A DNA stretch of 6,975 bases from an uncultured Clostridia bacterium. Lineage in GTDB: Bacteria; Bacillota; Clostridia; Oscillospirales; Oscillospiraceae. The position numbers and the translations under genes are program-made. The notes beneath the pieces were generated by a model. It was not told the origin of the DNA, searched no databases, and worked only from the letters and a program-made list of their open reading frames with translations. Below, in pieces: positions 1 through 5,289 of the stretch. The stretch is taken from positions 1-6,975 of the forward strand of contig CAMWSZ010000148.1 in assembly GCA_947177005.1 (NCBI GenBank). Direction: 5' to 3'. Numbering within the stretch: position 1 is the first letter of the stretch; the number at the start of each line of letters is the position of its first letter.

Positions 1-889
1 TGACAGTACCGTCAGCATACGCGGCTTTCCAGAAGTCGTTGAAGGTTTCTACCATATCGCTGCCCTTGCGGAAGCCCACGCCGTACTCTTCACTTTCCTC
101 CTCGTTCAGAATCACTGCCATAGCCAAGTCGGGATAGCTGGTGCCTTCACCCGTCATCGCGCCGGCCATCAGCAGGTCGATCACGCAGGCGTCGCTGCTG
201 CCGGAGGCGACTTCCATGAGGGCCTTTGCCTGGGTATCTACCGCAATAAAGGAGAGGCCCAGTTTATCCAGCGCTTCCGCACCGGCGGAGCCGTTCTCTG
301 CCGCAAAATTCAGTTCGCCGAGACTGTCGGTGGTCTGATACTGGTCCGCTTTGTCCGCGTTGAGGACAACTACCTGAGAATTCATGCAGTAGGGCTCGCT
401 GGTACTCATCAGAGCCATAACATCGTCTGTGAGCGACATGCCGTTCCAAACCGCGTCAATGCCTTTGGTTTCCAGCTCCATGACCTTGTTGTCCCAGTTG
501 ATTTCGATAAACTCAACATTAACACCAAGATTTTCCGCAAAGGCCCTTGCCATATCCGCGTCAAAGCCGATCCACTCGGCGCTCTCACCGTCATGGTAGT
601 CCATAGGCTCGAAATCGGTGATGCCGACAATCAAGGTGCCCTTATCTTTGATGTAAGCGGTATCGCTGTCCGCATCCGCACTGCTGTCATCCTGGTTCCC
701 ACCGCTGCCCGCGTTGCCGGTATGATGGACACCGTCCTCATGGTGGGCACCGTTCGTGTTGTTGACGGCAGGGGTTCCCTCATTGCCGGAATTCCCGGCA
801 TTTCCGGCATTGCCGGAATTTCCGCCGCCGCAGGCGGCCAGCGCCAGCACCATTGCCAGCGCTAAAACCATTGCAAAAAACTTTTTCAT
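1..889 (-). CDS. Amino-acid ABC transporter substrate-binding lipoprotein (SBP family 3), C-terminus cut by window
   Basis: 296 codons are visible with no internal stop; the reading frame leaves the window before a stop. It starts at ATG 889-887, 11 nt after an AGGAGG (906-901). Residues 1-19 form a lipoprotein signal peptide (MKK, then a hydrophobic core) with lipobox L17-A18-A19-C20, so the protein should be anchored outside the membrane. Residues 21-78 are a low-complexity Gly/Asn/Ser/Asp linker with five Gly-Asn-x triplets (23-37) and two His pairs (49-50, 55-56). The periplasmic-binding-protein type II fold begins near residue 80 (GTLIVGITDFEPM, then WIGFDADMARAFAENLG) and includes NGMSLTDD (149-156), SEPY (164-167) and VID (236-238). 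Roughly 25-30 C-terminal residues are probably missing. The family delivers polar amino acids to an ABC permease; no permease or ATPase gene is visible here. The Arg that usually binds the ligand carboxylate appears to be Val157, so the substrate cannot be assigned. Confidence 0.9.
   Translation of the reverse strand, partial: MKKFFAMVLALAMVLALAACGGGNSGNAGNAGNSGNEGTPAVNNTNGAHHEDGVHHTGNAGSGGNQDDSSADADSDTAYIKDKGTLIVGITDFEPMDYHDGESAEWIGFDADMARAFAENLGVNVEFIEINWDNKVMELETKGIDAVWNGMSLTDDVMALMSTSEPYCMNSQVVVLNADKADQYQTTDSLGELNFAAENGSAGAEALDKLGLSFIAVDTQAKALMEVASGSSDACVIDLLMAGAMTGEGTSYPDLAMAVILNEEESEEYGVGFRKGSDMVETFNDFWKAAYADGTV
779..823 (-). repeat. Tandem Gly-Asn-x codon repeat in the lipoprotein linker
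   Basis: Five consecutive 9-nt units encode GNS GNA GNA GNS GNE just after the lipidated Cys. The units differ mainly at the third codon. At DNA level the tract is a run of alternating GCCGG and TTCCGG words, partly self-complementary. It lengthens the flexible tether between membrane and binding domain, and such a tract could change copy number by slippage (inference). Confidence 0.75.
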
Positions 890-936
890 CCTGAAGAGAT
901 CCTCCTTTGGCCCATAGGCCGATTTAATACGCTAAC

Positions 937-965
937 AATTTACCATACTAAAGTAATTTTGTAAA
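937..965 (-). promoter_or_regulatory. Candidate SigA-type promoter for the substrate-binding protein gene
   Basis: On the minus strand, TTTACA (965-960) is followed after 17 nt by TAAATT (942-937). This is a 5/6 and a 4/6 match to the consensus -35 and -10. Transcription would begin near 930, leaving a leader of about 40 nt before the ATG at 889, which contains the AGGAGG. The call rests on pattern and position only. Confidence 0.4.
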
Positions 966-1079
966 GCCATATTTCCTCCAAGAACCGCTCATGCGGTCTT
1001 TGACGGTTTGTGTAGTTTTGACAATCTGGCTGCTGTATATTTCCCACAGTAAAATTCAGGATTTTCCGTATGGCGGACT

Positions 1080-1108
1080 GCATAAATCCGGCCGGGCGGT
1101 CATAGAGT
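1080..1108 (+). promoter_or_regulatory. Candidate sigma-E (mother-cell) promoter of spoIVA
   Basis: GCATAAA at 1080-1086 and CATAGAGT at 1101-1108 are separated by 14 nt. This fits the sigma-E pattern (-35 containing ATA; -10 like CATACAAT with 13-15 nt spacing), with 6/8 matches in the -10. In Bacillus subtilis spoIVA is transcribed by sigma-E, which makes the location meaningful. The predicted leader is about 170 nt. No good SigA promoter was seen closer to the gene. Confidence 0.5.
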
Positions 1109-1287
1109 AGAACAGGAAACGTGAGGAATGGCCTCCCAGGTTCACGGAGGTTTGATACGCTTTCAAAATTGCTCTGAATCCCAGATTTCTGCCCGGTAAC
1201 AAATGAAGATTTCTTATCAAAGCTCCGCATCAGTCGGACCGCGCTGTCCACCGAAAATTTACGCGCAACTGCGCATGGGAGGTTACT

Positions 1288-2766
1288 ATGACAAATACCG
1301 ATCTCTATCAGGATATAGCGACCAGAACCGGCGGGTCCCTGTTCGTAGGCGTACTGGGGCCTGTACGGACCGGAAAATCTACGTTTATCAAGCGTTTTAT
1401 GGAGACCTGTGTGATCCCCAACATCGACAATGTTTACCGGAAAGAGCGGGCCATTGACGAGCTGCCCCAGTCCGGCAGCGGCCGGACCATTATGACCGCT
1501 GAACCGAAGTTTGTTCCGGAGGAGGCCGTGGAGCTGACTCTGGACGGCGGCGTTACCTTTGCCGTGCGGCTGATCGACAGTGTCGGGTATATGGTCAAGG
1601 GCGCAATGGGGCAGTTCGAGGACGGAACGCCGAGAATGGTGATGACACCCTGGATTGACCACGAGATCCCCATGGCGGAGGCCGCGGAGATCGGTACTCG
1701 AAAAGTGATTCAGGAGCACTCCACGGTCGGCATCGTGATTACGACGGACGGTTCTATTACGGACATCCCGCGGGAGGATTATCTGGAAGCGGAGGAGCGG
1801 GTCATTACCGAGCTTCAGGCGCTGGGCAAACCTTTTGTGGTGCTGCTGAACACCAGCGAGCCGAACGGAAACCGGGCTGTCAGCATCAGCCGGGATATTG
1901 AGAACCGTTTCGGGGTGCAGTGCCTCCCGGTCAACTGTCTGGAGCTGAACGAGGACGCGATTACATATATTATAAAGAGTATCCTCTTTGAGTTCCCGCT
2001 GCGGGAGATGCGGATTTTCCTTCCGGCCTGGATCGATGCATTGCCCATGAATCATCCGATTAAGCAGGACGTATATGGCGTGATCCGTGAGGGCGGAGAC
2101 AAAATGAGCCATATCCGGGAAGTGGAACCGATTATAAAGGGAATGGGGGAGCGGGAGAACATTTCCCTGAGCCGGGTACTGTCGATTGATCTGGGGAAGG
2201 GGATCGCGTCCGCAGAATTACAGCTGCCCAGAGAGCTGTTTTATCAAACGCTCAGCAGTCAGTCCGGGTTTACCGTGGCGGACGACGGGGATCTAATGGA
2301 GCTGCTGACAGAACTGGCCGGCGTAAAGGCACGGTTTGACAAGGTATCGGACGCCCTGAACAACGTCTATGAGACCGGTTACGGAATCGTGATGCCTACA
2401 ATGGATGAGCTGCTGCTGGAGGAACCGGAGATCATGCGGCAGGGCGGACGCTACGGCATTAAGCTGAAGGCCAGCGCGCCGTCGATCCATATGTTCAAGG
2501 TGGATATCGAGTCTACGGTATCGCCGATTGTCGGGAACGAGAAGCAGAGTGAGGATATGGTCAACTATTTAATGGAAAAATTCAGCGGCGATCCGACGCA
2601 GATCTGGGAGTCGAATATATTTGGACGCAGTTTCCACGAGCTGGTAAATGAGGACTTGCAGGCGAAGCTCTACCGTATGCCAATGGATGCGCGGCTGAAG
2701 TTCCAGGAAACCCTCCAGCGGATTGGGAACGAGGGGAGCGGCGGATTGATCTGCATCATCCTGTGA
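1288..2766 (+). CDS. spoIVA: Stage IV sporulation protein A, spore-coat basement-layer ATPase
   Basis: 492 residues, the same length as the B. subtilis protein. SpoIVA is made in the mother cell, binds the forespore surface through SpoVM, and uses ATP hydrolysis to polymerise irreversibly into the platform on which the coat is built (established for the family). The N-terminal domain is a TRAFAC-like P-loop ATPase. Walker A is GPVRTGKST (residues 24-32, Lys30), the sensor region is TIMTAEPKFVP (67-77), and the Walker B Asp is D97 in LIDSVGY. A middle domain and a C-terminal polymerisation/anchoring domain follow, ending in the characteristic GGLICIIL. One oddity is Ala71: B. subtilis has two sensor threonines (70 and 71), and here only Thr70 is kept. 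The start is ATG 1288 with GGGAGG (1277-1282) 5 nt upstream. It stands alone, transcribed away from the binding-protein gene and convergent with luxS. Confidence 0.97.
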   Translation: MTNTDLYQDIATRTGGSLFVGVLGPVRTGKSTFIKRFMETCVIPNIDNVYRKERAIDELPQSGSGRTIMTAEPKFVPEEAVELTLDGGVTFAVRLIDSVGYMVKGAMGQFEDGTPRMVMTPWIDHEIPMAEAAEIGTRKVIQEHSTVGIVITTDGSITDIPREDYLEAEERVITELQALGKPFVVLLNTSEPNGNRAVSISRDIENRFGVQCLPVNCLELNEDAITYIIKSILFEFPLREMRIFLPAWIDALPMNHPIKQDVYGVIREGGDKMSHIREVEPIIKGMGERENISLSRVLSIDLGKGIASAELQLPRELFYQTLSSQSGFTVADDGDLMELLTELAGVKARFDKVSDALNNVYETGYGIVMPTMDELLLEEPEIMRQGGRYGIKLKASAPSIHMFKVDIESTVSPIVGNEKQSEDMVNYLMEKFSGDPTQIWESNIFGRSFHELVNEDLQAKLYRMPMDARLKFQETLQRIGNEGSGGLICIIL

Positions 2767-2807
2767 CAAACCGCGATGCACAATCATGTATCCGTAAAAA
2801 TATCAGG

Positions 2808-2847
2808 GACCCAGAGTGCCGTTATGGCATTCTGGGTCTCTTGCTTT
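2808..2847. terminator. Intrinsic terminator shared by spoIVA and luxS
   Basis: The arms GACCCAGAGTGCC (2808-2820) and GGCATTCTGGGTC (2826-2838) pair over 13 bp with a single G-T wobble and a 5-nt loop. The plus-strand tail is TCTTGCTTT (2839-2847). Read from the luxS side, the hairpin is followed a few bases later by TATTTTT. It sits 41 nt after the spoIVA stop and 32 nt after the luxS stop, so it probably works in both directions. Confidence 0.88.
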
Positions 2848-2870
2848 AGGCGCGTTTTATGCTGTTCAAT

Positions 2871-3341
2871 TTAGGCATTGTTCTGATAGTCGAGGCGGTC
2901 CACATTCCAATCCCTGATGATTTCCGTATAATACGCACACTGCTTTTTTGCCAGTTCCACATCCAGATTGATATAATTTCCGCACTCGGCGGCGCTTTTT
3001 CCGGGCATCGGGCCGTCGAACGCGGCCCCGGCGGCGAAGGTCTCCTGCACCAGCTTCACCGCATCCAGCATGGGCAGTTGACTGCTGTCGAAGAGAAAGT
3101 AGAAGCCGGTTTGACAGCCCATTGGTCCGAAATAGACAACGGCGTCCTTTGCGGAACCGTTGCGCAGGAGGGTGGCGATGACATGCTCTACGGAGTGCAT
3201 CTCCGCATTGGTGAGCAGGTCGCCGGTGTTCGGTTTCTTGAAACGCAGGTCAAAGGTGATGACATTTCCGTCCCGGCGGGAGAGGTACATGCCGGGAGTC
3301 AGCTTGTTGTGGTCTACCTGAAAGCTGGCAATTCGCTCCAT
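2871..3341 (-). CDS. luxS: S-ribosylhomocysteine lyase (AI-2 synthase)
   Basis: 156 residues, normal family length. LuxS cleaves S-ribosylhomocysteine to homocysteine and DPD, the precursor of autoinducer-2, in the cytoplasm. It completes S-adenosylhomocysteine detoxification begun by the nucleosidase encoded upstream. Visible family features are FDLRFKKPN (30-38, with substrate-contacting Arg33) and the metal site H49-S-V-E-H53 with Cys120 (AECGN) as third ligand. The general base is Glu52, and the catalytic Cys76 lies in GPMGCQTGFY (72-81). All expected active-site residues are present. ATG at 3341-3339 is preceded by AAGGAG (3356-3351) with a 9-nt gap. It lies 22 nt downstream of mtn with no terminator or clear promoter between them, so the two are probably co-transcribed. 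Known LuxS enzymes are homodimers with active sites at the subunit interface. Confidence 0.97.
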   Translation of the reverse strand: MERIASFQVDHNKLTPGMYLSRRDGNVITFDLRFKKPNTGDLLTNAEMHSVEHVIATLLRNGSAKDAVVYFGPMGCQTGFYFLFDSSQLPMLDAVKLVQETFAAGAAFDGPMPGKSAAECGNYINLDVELAKKQCAYYTEIIRDWNVDRLDYQNNA

Positions 3342-3363
3342 AATTGCAGTCTCCTTTATGTAT

Positions 3364-4050
3364 TTAATATTTTTCGTCCCGAATCGCCTGTGCGAAGGGC
3401 AGGACGACAGTATTCAGCTTTGCCATTGCCTCGCCGAAGTTGAAATACTCCCCGGCGTTGTTGTCATGGCACAGCCGGTCCGAAACGGATTTCAGTGCAG
3501 TAAATTTGACGTTGTTGCGAAGGCACACCTGGGCTACCGCGCCGCCCTCCATTTCACAGAGGATCGCGCCGAAGGTCTCCGAGATCCAGTCCGCACGCTC
3601 GCCCTTTGTCATAAACACCTCACCGGTTGCGACGCGGCCGGTTTTGTGGGGCACGTTCAGAGCCCTCAAAATACGCTGCATCCGTTCGGACTCGCTGGTG
3701 GGGAAGTCGATTTTGTTGACGGTGGAGACCAGTCCCACCGGGTCGCCGATAGCGGAGGTGTCCACGTCGTGCTGGACGAAGCTGTCCGCCAGAACCACCG
3801 TACCGACAGGCAGGTCCAGGAAGCTGCCCGCCACGCCTGCGTTGACAATCCAGCCGGGATGATAGCGGTCGATGAAGAGCTGGGCGCTCATGGCGGCGTT
3901 GACCTTGCCGATGCCGCCGGCGTAGGCAAGAATACCCGGTTCGATCTCGTACACCGGCACGCCGCTGACGGTCTCCAACAGTTTAGCGCCGGTGCTTTTC
4001 AGAATGCTTTCGATTTCTCCGCTCATGGCGTAGGATAATCCGATTTGCAT
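3364..4050 (-). CDS. mtn: 5'-methylthioadenosine/S-adenosylhomocysteine nucleosidase
   Basis: 228 residues from the chosen start, typical of the family (also called pfs or mtnN). It hydrolyses S-adenosylhomocysteine and methylthioadenosine to adenine plus S-ribosylhomocysteine or methylthioribose, feeding LuxS and methionine salvage. Visible features are Glu12 in the N-terminal strand region (MQIGLSYAMSGEIE), GIGKVNAA (46-53), NAGVAGSF (70-77), QHDVD (93-97) and CEMEGGAVAQ (165-174) with Glu168. Asp191 lies in KSVSDR (187-192). Glu12, Glu168 and Asp191 match the catalytic residues of the E. coli enzyme. An in-frame ATG ten codons earlier (4080) is rejected: it overlaps the -10 region, whereas ATG 4050 has AGGGGG (4063-4058) 7 nt upstream and puts Glu12 at its family position. 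It is the first gene of the mtn-luxS operon and is divergent from the DUF2975 operon. Confidence 0.95.
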   Translation of the reverse strand: MQIGLSYAMSGEIESILKSTGAKLLETVSGVPVYEIEPGILAYAGGIGKVNAAMSAQLFIDRYHPGWIVNAGVAGSFLDLPVGTVVLADSFVQHDVDTSAIGDPVGLVSTVNKIDFPTSESERMQRILRALNVPHKTGRVATGEVFMTKGERADWISETFGAILCEMEGGAVAQVCLRNNVKFTALKSVSDRLCHDNNAGEYFNFGEAMAKLNTVVLPFAQAIRDEKY

Positions 4051-4082
4051 AGTGTATCCCCCTGATTTTATATTCTGCACTT

Positions 4083-4111
4083 ATTATACCATAGAGGGAC
4101 ATTTTCGTAAA
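4083..4111 (-). promoter_or_regulatory. SigA-type promoter of the mtn-luxS operon
   Basis: On the minus strand, TTTACG (4111-4106) is followed by a 17-nt spacer and a perfect TATAAT (4088-4083). Transcription would start near 4076, about 26 nt before the mtn ATG, a leader too short for a riboswitch. The upstream edge of the -35 is 10 nt from the palindrome at 4122-4140. Confidence 0.8.
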
Positions 4112-4121
4112 GAGGAAAATA

Positions 4122-4140
4122 TTTATCGAAATTCGATAAA
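4122..4140. promoter_or_regulatory. Perfect 19-bp palindrome between divergent promoters, probable operator
   Basis: TTTATCGAA (4122-4130) and its exact reverse complement TTCGATAAA (4132-4140) flank a single A. The palindrome lies 6 nt upstream of the -35 of the DUF2975 operon and 10 nt upstream of the -35 of mtn-luxS. It is too short-looped and badly placed for a terminator. A homodimeric repressor or activator binding here could affect both promoters. The obvious local candidate is the HTH protein encoded at 4690-4911, which may autoregulate its operon (inference). Confidence 0.6.
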
Positions 4141-4146
4141 AATATA

Positions 4147-4175
4147 TTGACAAACGGGAAATAGTCTGGTAACAT
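4147..4175 (+). promoter_or_regulatory. SigA-type promoter of the DUF2975-HTH-lipoprotein-DUF4173 operon
   Basis: A perfect TTGACA (4147-4152) is followed by a 17-nt spacer and TAACAT (4170-4175, 4/6 match). Transcription would begin near 4182, placing the AAGGAGGGG ribosome binding site (4190-4197) directly at the leader. No other promoter is evident before any of the four genes. Confidence 0.75.
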
Positions 4176-4205
4176 ATGGACACCTGAACAAGGAGGGGAT
4201 GCAGA

Positions 4206-4679
4206 ATGCAGCGAGTGGGACTGGTTCGGACGCTGAAGGGCGTGATTATATTTCTGGCCGTCATGGCGGCAATATATTACATTGAGATCTTCCCGGACCG
4301 CATCGAGGAAATAGTCCGGCAGAATGCCAACATGGCCTGGCTGGTGACGCCCGGCATTATAGCAATCAGCATCAGCGCGATACCGATTGCAATTGCATTG
4401 GTGCTGTTCTGGAAAATCTGCACGGAGATAGGTAGGGACAACTCGTTTTGCCACAAAAACGCCCGCTGGCTCAGCGGCATCGGCGTCTGCGCGATGATCG
4501 ACACCGGATACTGCGCAATTGGTACGGTGACGCTGGAGCTCATTACCGGTTCGCCTGTCTGGCTGTTGGGGACGGCGGTATGTGTGGTTGGACTGGCGAT
4601 TGCGCTGGCGGCGTTTCTGCTGTCTCATCTGGTTTTGAAGGCCGCTGACCTGAAAGCCGAAAACGACTTGACGATTTGA
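4206..4679 (+). CDS. DUF2975 family integral membrane protein
   Basis: 157 residues with four predicted membrane segments at about 10-29, 46-70, 88-112 and 117-143. The family resemblance is in the cytoplasmic loop between TM2 and TM3 (GRDNSFCHKNARWL, 76-89) and in the C-terminal KAADLKAENDLTI, which is the DUF2975 hallmark ending. The biochemical role of DUF2975 is unknown. Members are small membrane proteins almost always paired with a YozG-type HTH gene, as here. Cysteines 72, 82, 95, 103 and 126 are present with no evident motif. ATG 4206 is preferred: GGAGG (4192-4196) lies 9 nt upstream, while the nearer ATG at 4199 is out of frame. It is the first gene of the operon and is followed after 10 nt by the HTH gene. 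A plausible idea is that the membrane protein controls or senses for its partner regulator, but nothing in the sequence proves this. Confidence 0.88.
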   Translation: MQRVGLVRTLKGVIIFLAVMAAIYYIEIFPDRIEEIVRQNANMAWLVTPGIIAISISAIPIAIALVLFWKICTEIGRDNSFCHKNARWLSGIGVCAMIDTGYCAIGTVTLELITGSPVWLLGTAVCVVGLAIALAAFLLSHLVLKAADLKAENDLTI

Positions 4680-4689
4680 GGGGGACGGT

Positions 4690-4911
4690 ATGCCGATCAT
4701 AGTGAATCTTGATGTGATGCTGGCCAAACGGAAAATGTCCCTCAGCCAGTTGTCAGAGCAGGTGGATGTAACGATTGCCAATCTGTCGGTGCTGAAAACC
4801 AATAAAGCGAAGGCGGTGCGGTTTTCCACACTGGAGGCCATTTGTAAAGTACTGGACTGTCAGCCAGGGGACATTTTGGAGTACGTACCGGAAAAGGAGG
4901 AATCTGTATGA
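4690..4911 (+). CDS. YozG-type Cro/C1 (XRE) family helix-turn-helix regulator
   Basis: 73 residues, little more than a single DNA-binding domain. Residues 6-16 (NLDVMLAKRKM) form helix 1. Residues 17-24 (SLSQLSEQ) and about 28-38 (TIANLSVLKTN) form the helix-turn-helix, followed by KAKAVRFSTLEAICKVLDCQPGDILEY. This layout and the RFSTLEAIC...CQPGDILEY ending are characteristic of the small YozG-like regulators that accompany DUF2975 genes. Its ribosome binding site GAGGGGGA (4678-4685) overlaps the stop of the DUF2975 gene. Its own TGA overlaps the ATG of the next gene (ATGA at 4908-4911), indicating translational coupling. It lacks any sensory domain, so a signal would have to come from a partner protein. 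The palindrome at 4122-4140 is a plausible target. Direction of regulation is unknown. Confidence 0.92.
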   Translation: MPIIVNLDVMLAKRKMSLSQLSEQVDVTIANLSVLKTNKAKAVRFSTLEAICKVLDCQPGDILEYVPEKEESV

Positions 4912-5273
4912 AAAAATTTGCTGTCTGTGTGTTGACAGTGCTGCTTTTAACCGCCTGCGGTTCCGGCATCGTTCTGCCGGATGCGGAGGACCTCTGCCGG
5001 ATCACTGTCACCGGCAGCAGCGTACCGGTTGTAATCGACGATGAGGAGAAAATCCGGGAACTGCTGCGGGAGCTGCGTCAGGCGCAGGATACCGGCTCTG
5101 ACAGTATACGGGACGACCCGGCAGAAGGGGATTTCCTGCAAGTGGATTTCATATTCCGGCAGGGGGGCGCCAGCAGGCTGTTTCTGCGTGAGGAGAAGGA
5201 CAAAGTAATTGTGGAGCAGCCTTTTCAGCGCATTTATGAGACCGGTAAAAATATACTCAATCTTTTAGGGTGA
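4908..5273 (+). CDS. Small lipoprotein with DUF5301-like domain
   Basis: 121 residues. Residues 1-16 are a signal peptide (MKKFAVCVLTVLLLTA) with lipobox L14-T15-A16-C17, so the mature protein should be lipid-anchored on the outer face of the membrane. The body has a strand-rich start (LCRITVTGSSVPVVI), a helix (EEKIRELLRELRQAQ, 46-60), the segment SDSIRDDPAEGDFLQVDF, and a late VIVEQPFQRIYETG. The S-x-x-D-x-P, hydrophobic strand and EQP-(F/Y)-x-x-IY order recalls DUF5301, judged from memory without a search. Function is unknown. It starts at ATG 4908 with AAGGAGG (4894-4900) inside the HTH gene and overlaps that gene by 4 nt. The acidic mature domain without evident catalytic residues would fit an accessory or sensory role for the membrane proteins on either side (inference). 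Confidence 0.82.
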   Translation: MKKFAVCVLTVLLLTACGSGIVLPDAEDLCRITVTGSSVPVVIDDEEKIRELLRELRQAQDTGSDSIRDDPAEGDFLQVDFIFRQGGASRLFLREEKDKVIVEQPFQRIYETGKNILNLLG

Positions 5274-5289
5274 AAAGGAGTGCTGTCAT

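Larger units (their letters stand above)
890..1287. other. Divergent intergenic region between the binding-protein gene and spoIVA
   Basis: This stretch of about 400 bases has no convincing gene. It holds the candidate promoter of the binding-protein gene (937-965, minus) and the candidate sigma-E promoter of spoIVA (1080-1108, plus). A small imperfect hairpin lies at 980-1000: arms ACCGC and GCGGT around TCAT, extended by three pairs beyond a bulged A. It lacks a T-tract and has no obvious role. A 12-codon ORF with a good ribosome binding site (970-932, minus) overlaps the promoter and is probably fortuitous. Open antisense frames that enter from spoIVA show no protein-like features here. 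Confidence 0.6.

Noticed and set aside
506..514. Second copy of the operator half-site (TTCGATAAA) inside the binding-protein gene
   Set aside because: Only one half-site, within coding sequence and far from a promoter; likely chance.
932..970. 12-codon minus-strand ORF with TGGAGG 4 nt before its ATG, upstream of the binding-protein gene
   Set aside because: It overlaps the best promoter candidate, which would leave it untranscribed, and it has no attenuator-like structure after it; kept only as a curiosity.
980..1000. Small bulged hairpin as a terminator or riboswitch element
   Set aside because: Only eight pairs with a bulge, no T-tract, and no gene upstream on either strand that would need it.
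940..2112. Long minus-strand open frame (390 codons) opposite spoIVA
   Set aside because: It is antisense to an unmistakable spoIVA, has no ribosome binding site, and its His/Arg/Gln-rich composition is typical of a shadow of GC-rich coding sequence.
2859..3443. Plus-strand open frame of 194 codons across luxS
   Set aside because: It lies opposite luxS with intact active-site motifs; the frame shows no family features and crosses the luxS-mtn junction.
3358..4038. Plus-strand open frame of 226 codons across mtn
   Set aside because: Antisense of the nucleosidase gene; no protein-like motifs and no supporting start site.
4051..4080. Upstream in-frame ATG for mtn at 4080
   Set aside because: It lies at the predicted transcription start, lacks a ribosome binding site, and would move the catalytic Glu from its usual position 12 to 22.
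4051..4205. SAM or SAH riboswitch upstream of mtn-luxS
   Set aside because: The predicted leader is only about 26 nt, and no conserved riboswitch-like helices are present.
4068..4841. Minus-strand open frame of 257 codons across the DUF2975 and HTH genes
   Set aside because: It covers both promoters and two well-supported plus-strand genes, and its sequence has no recognisable domain.
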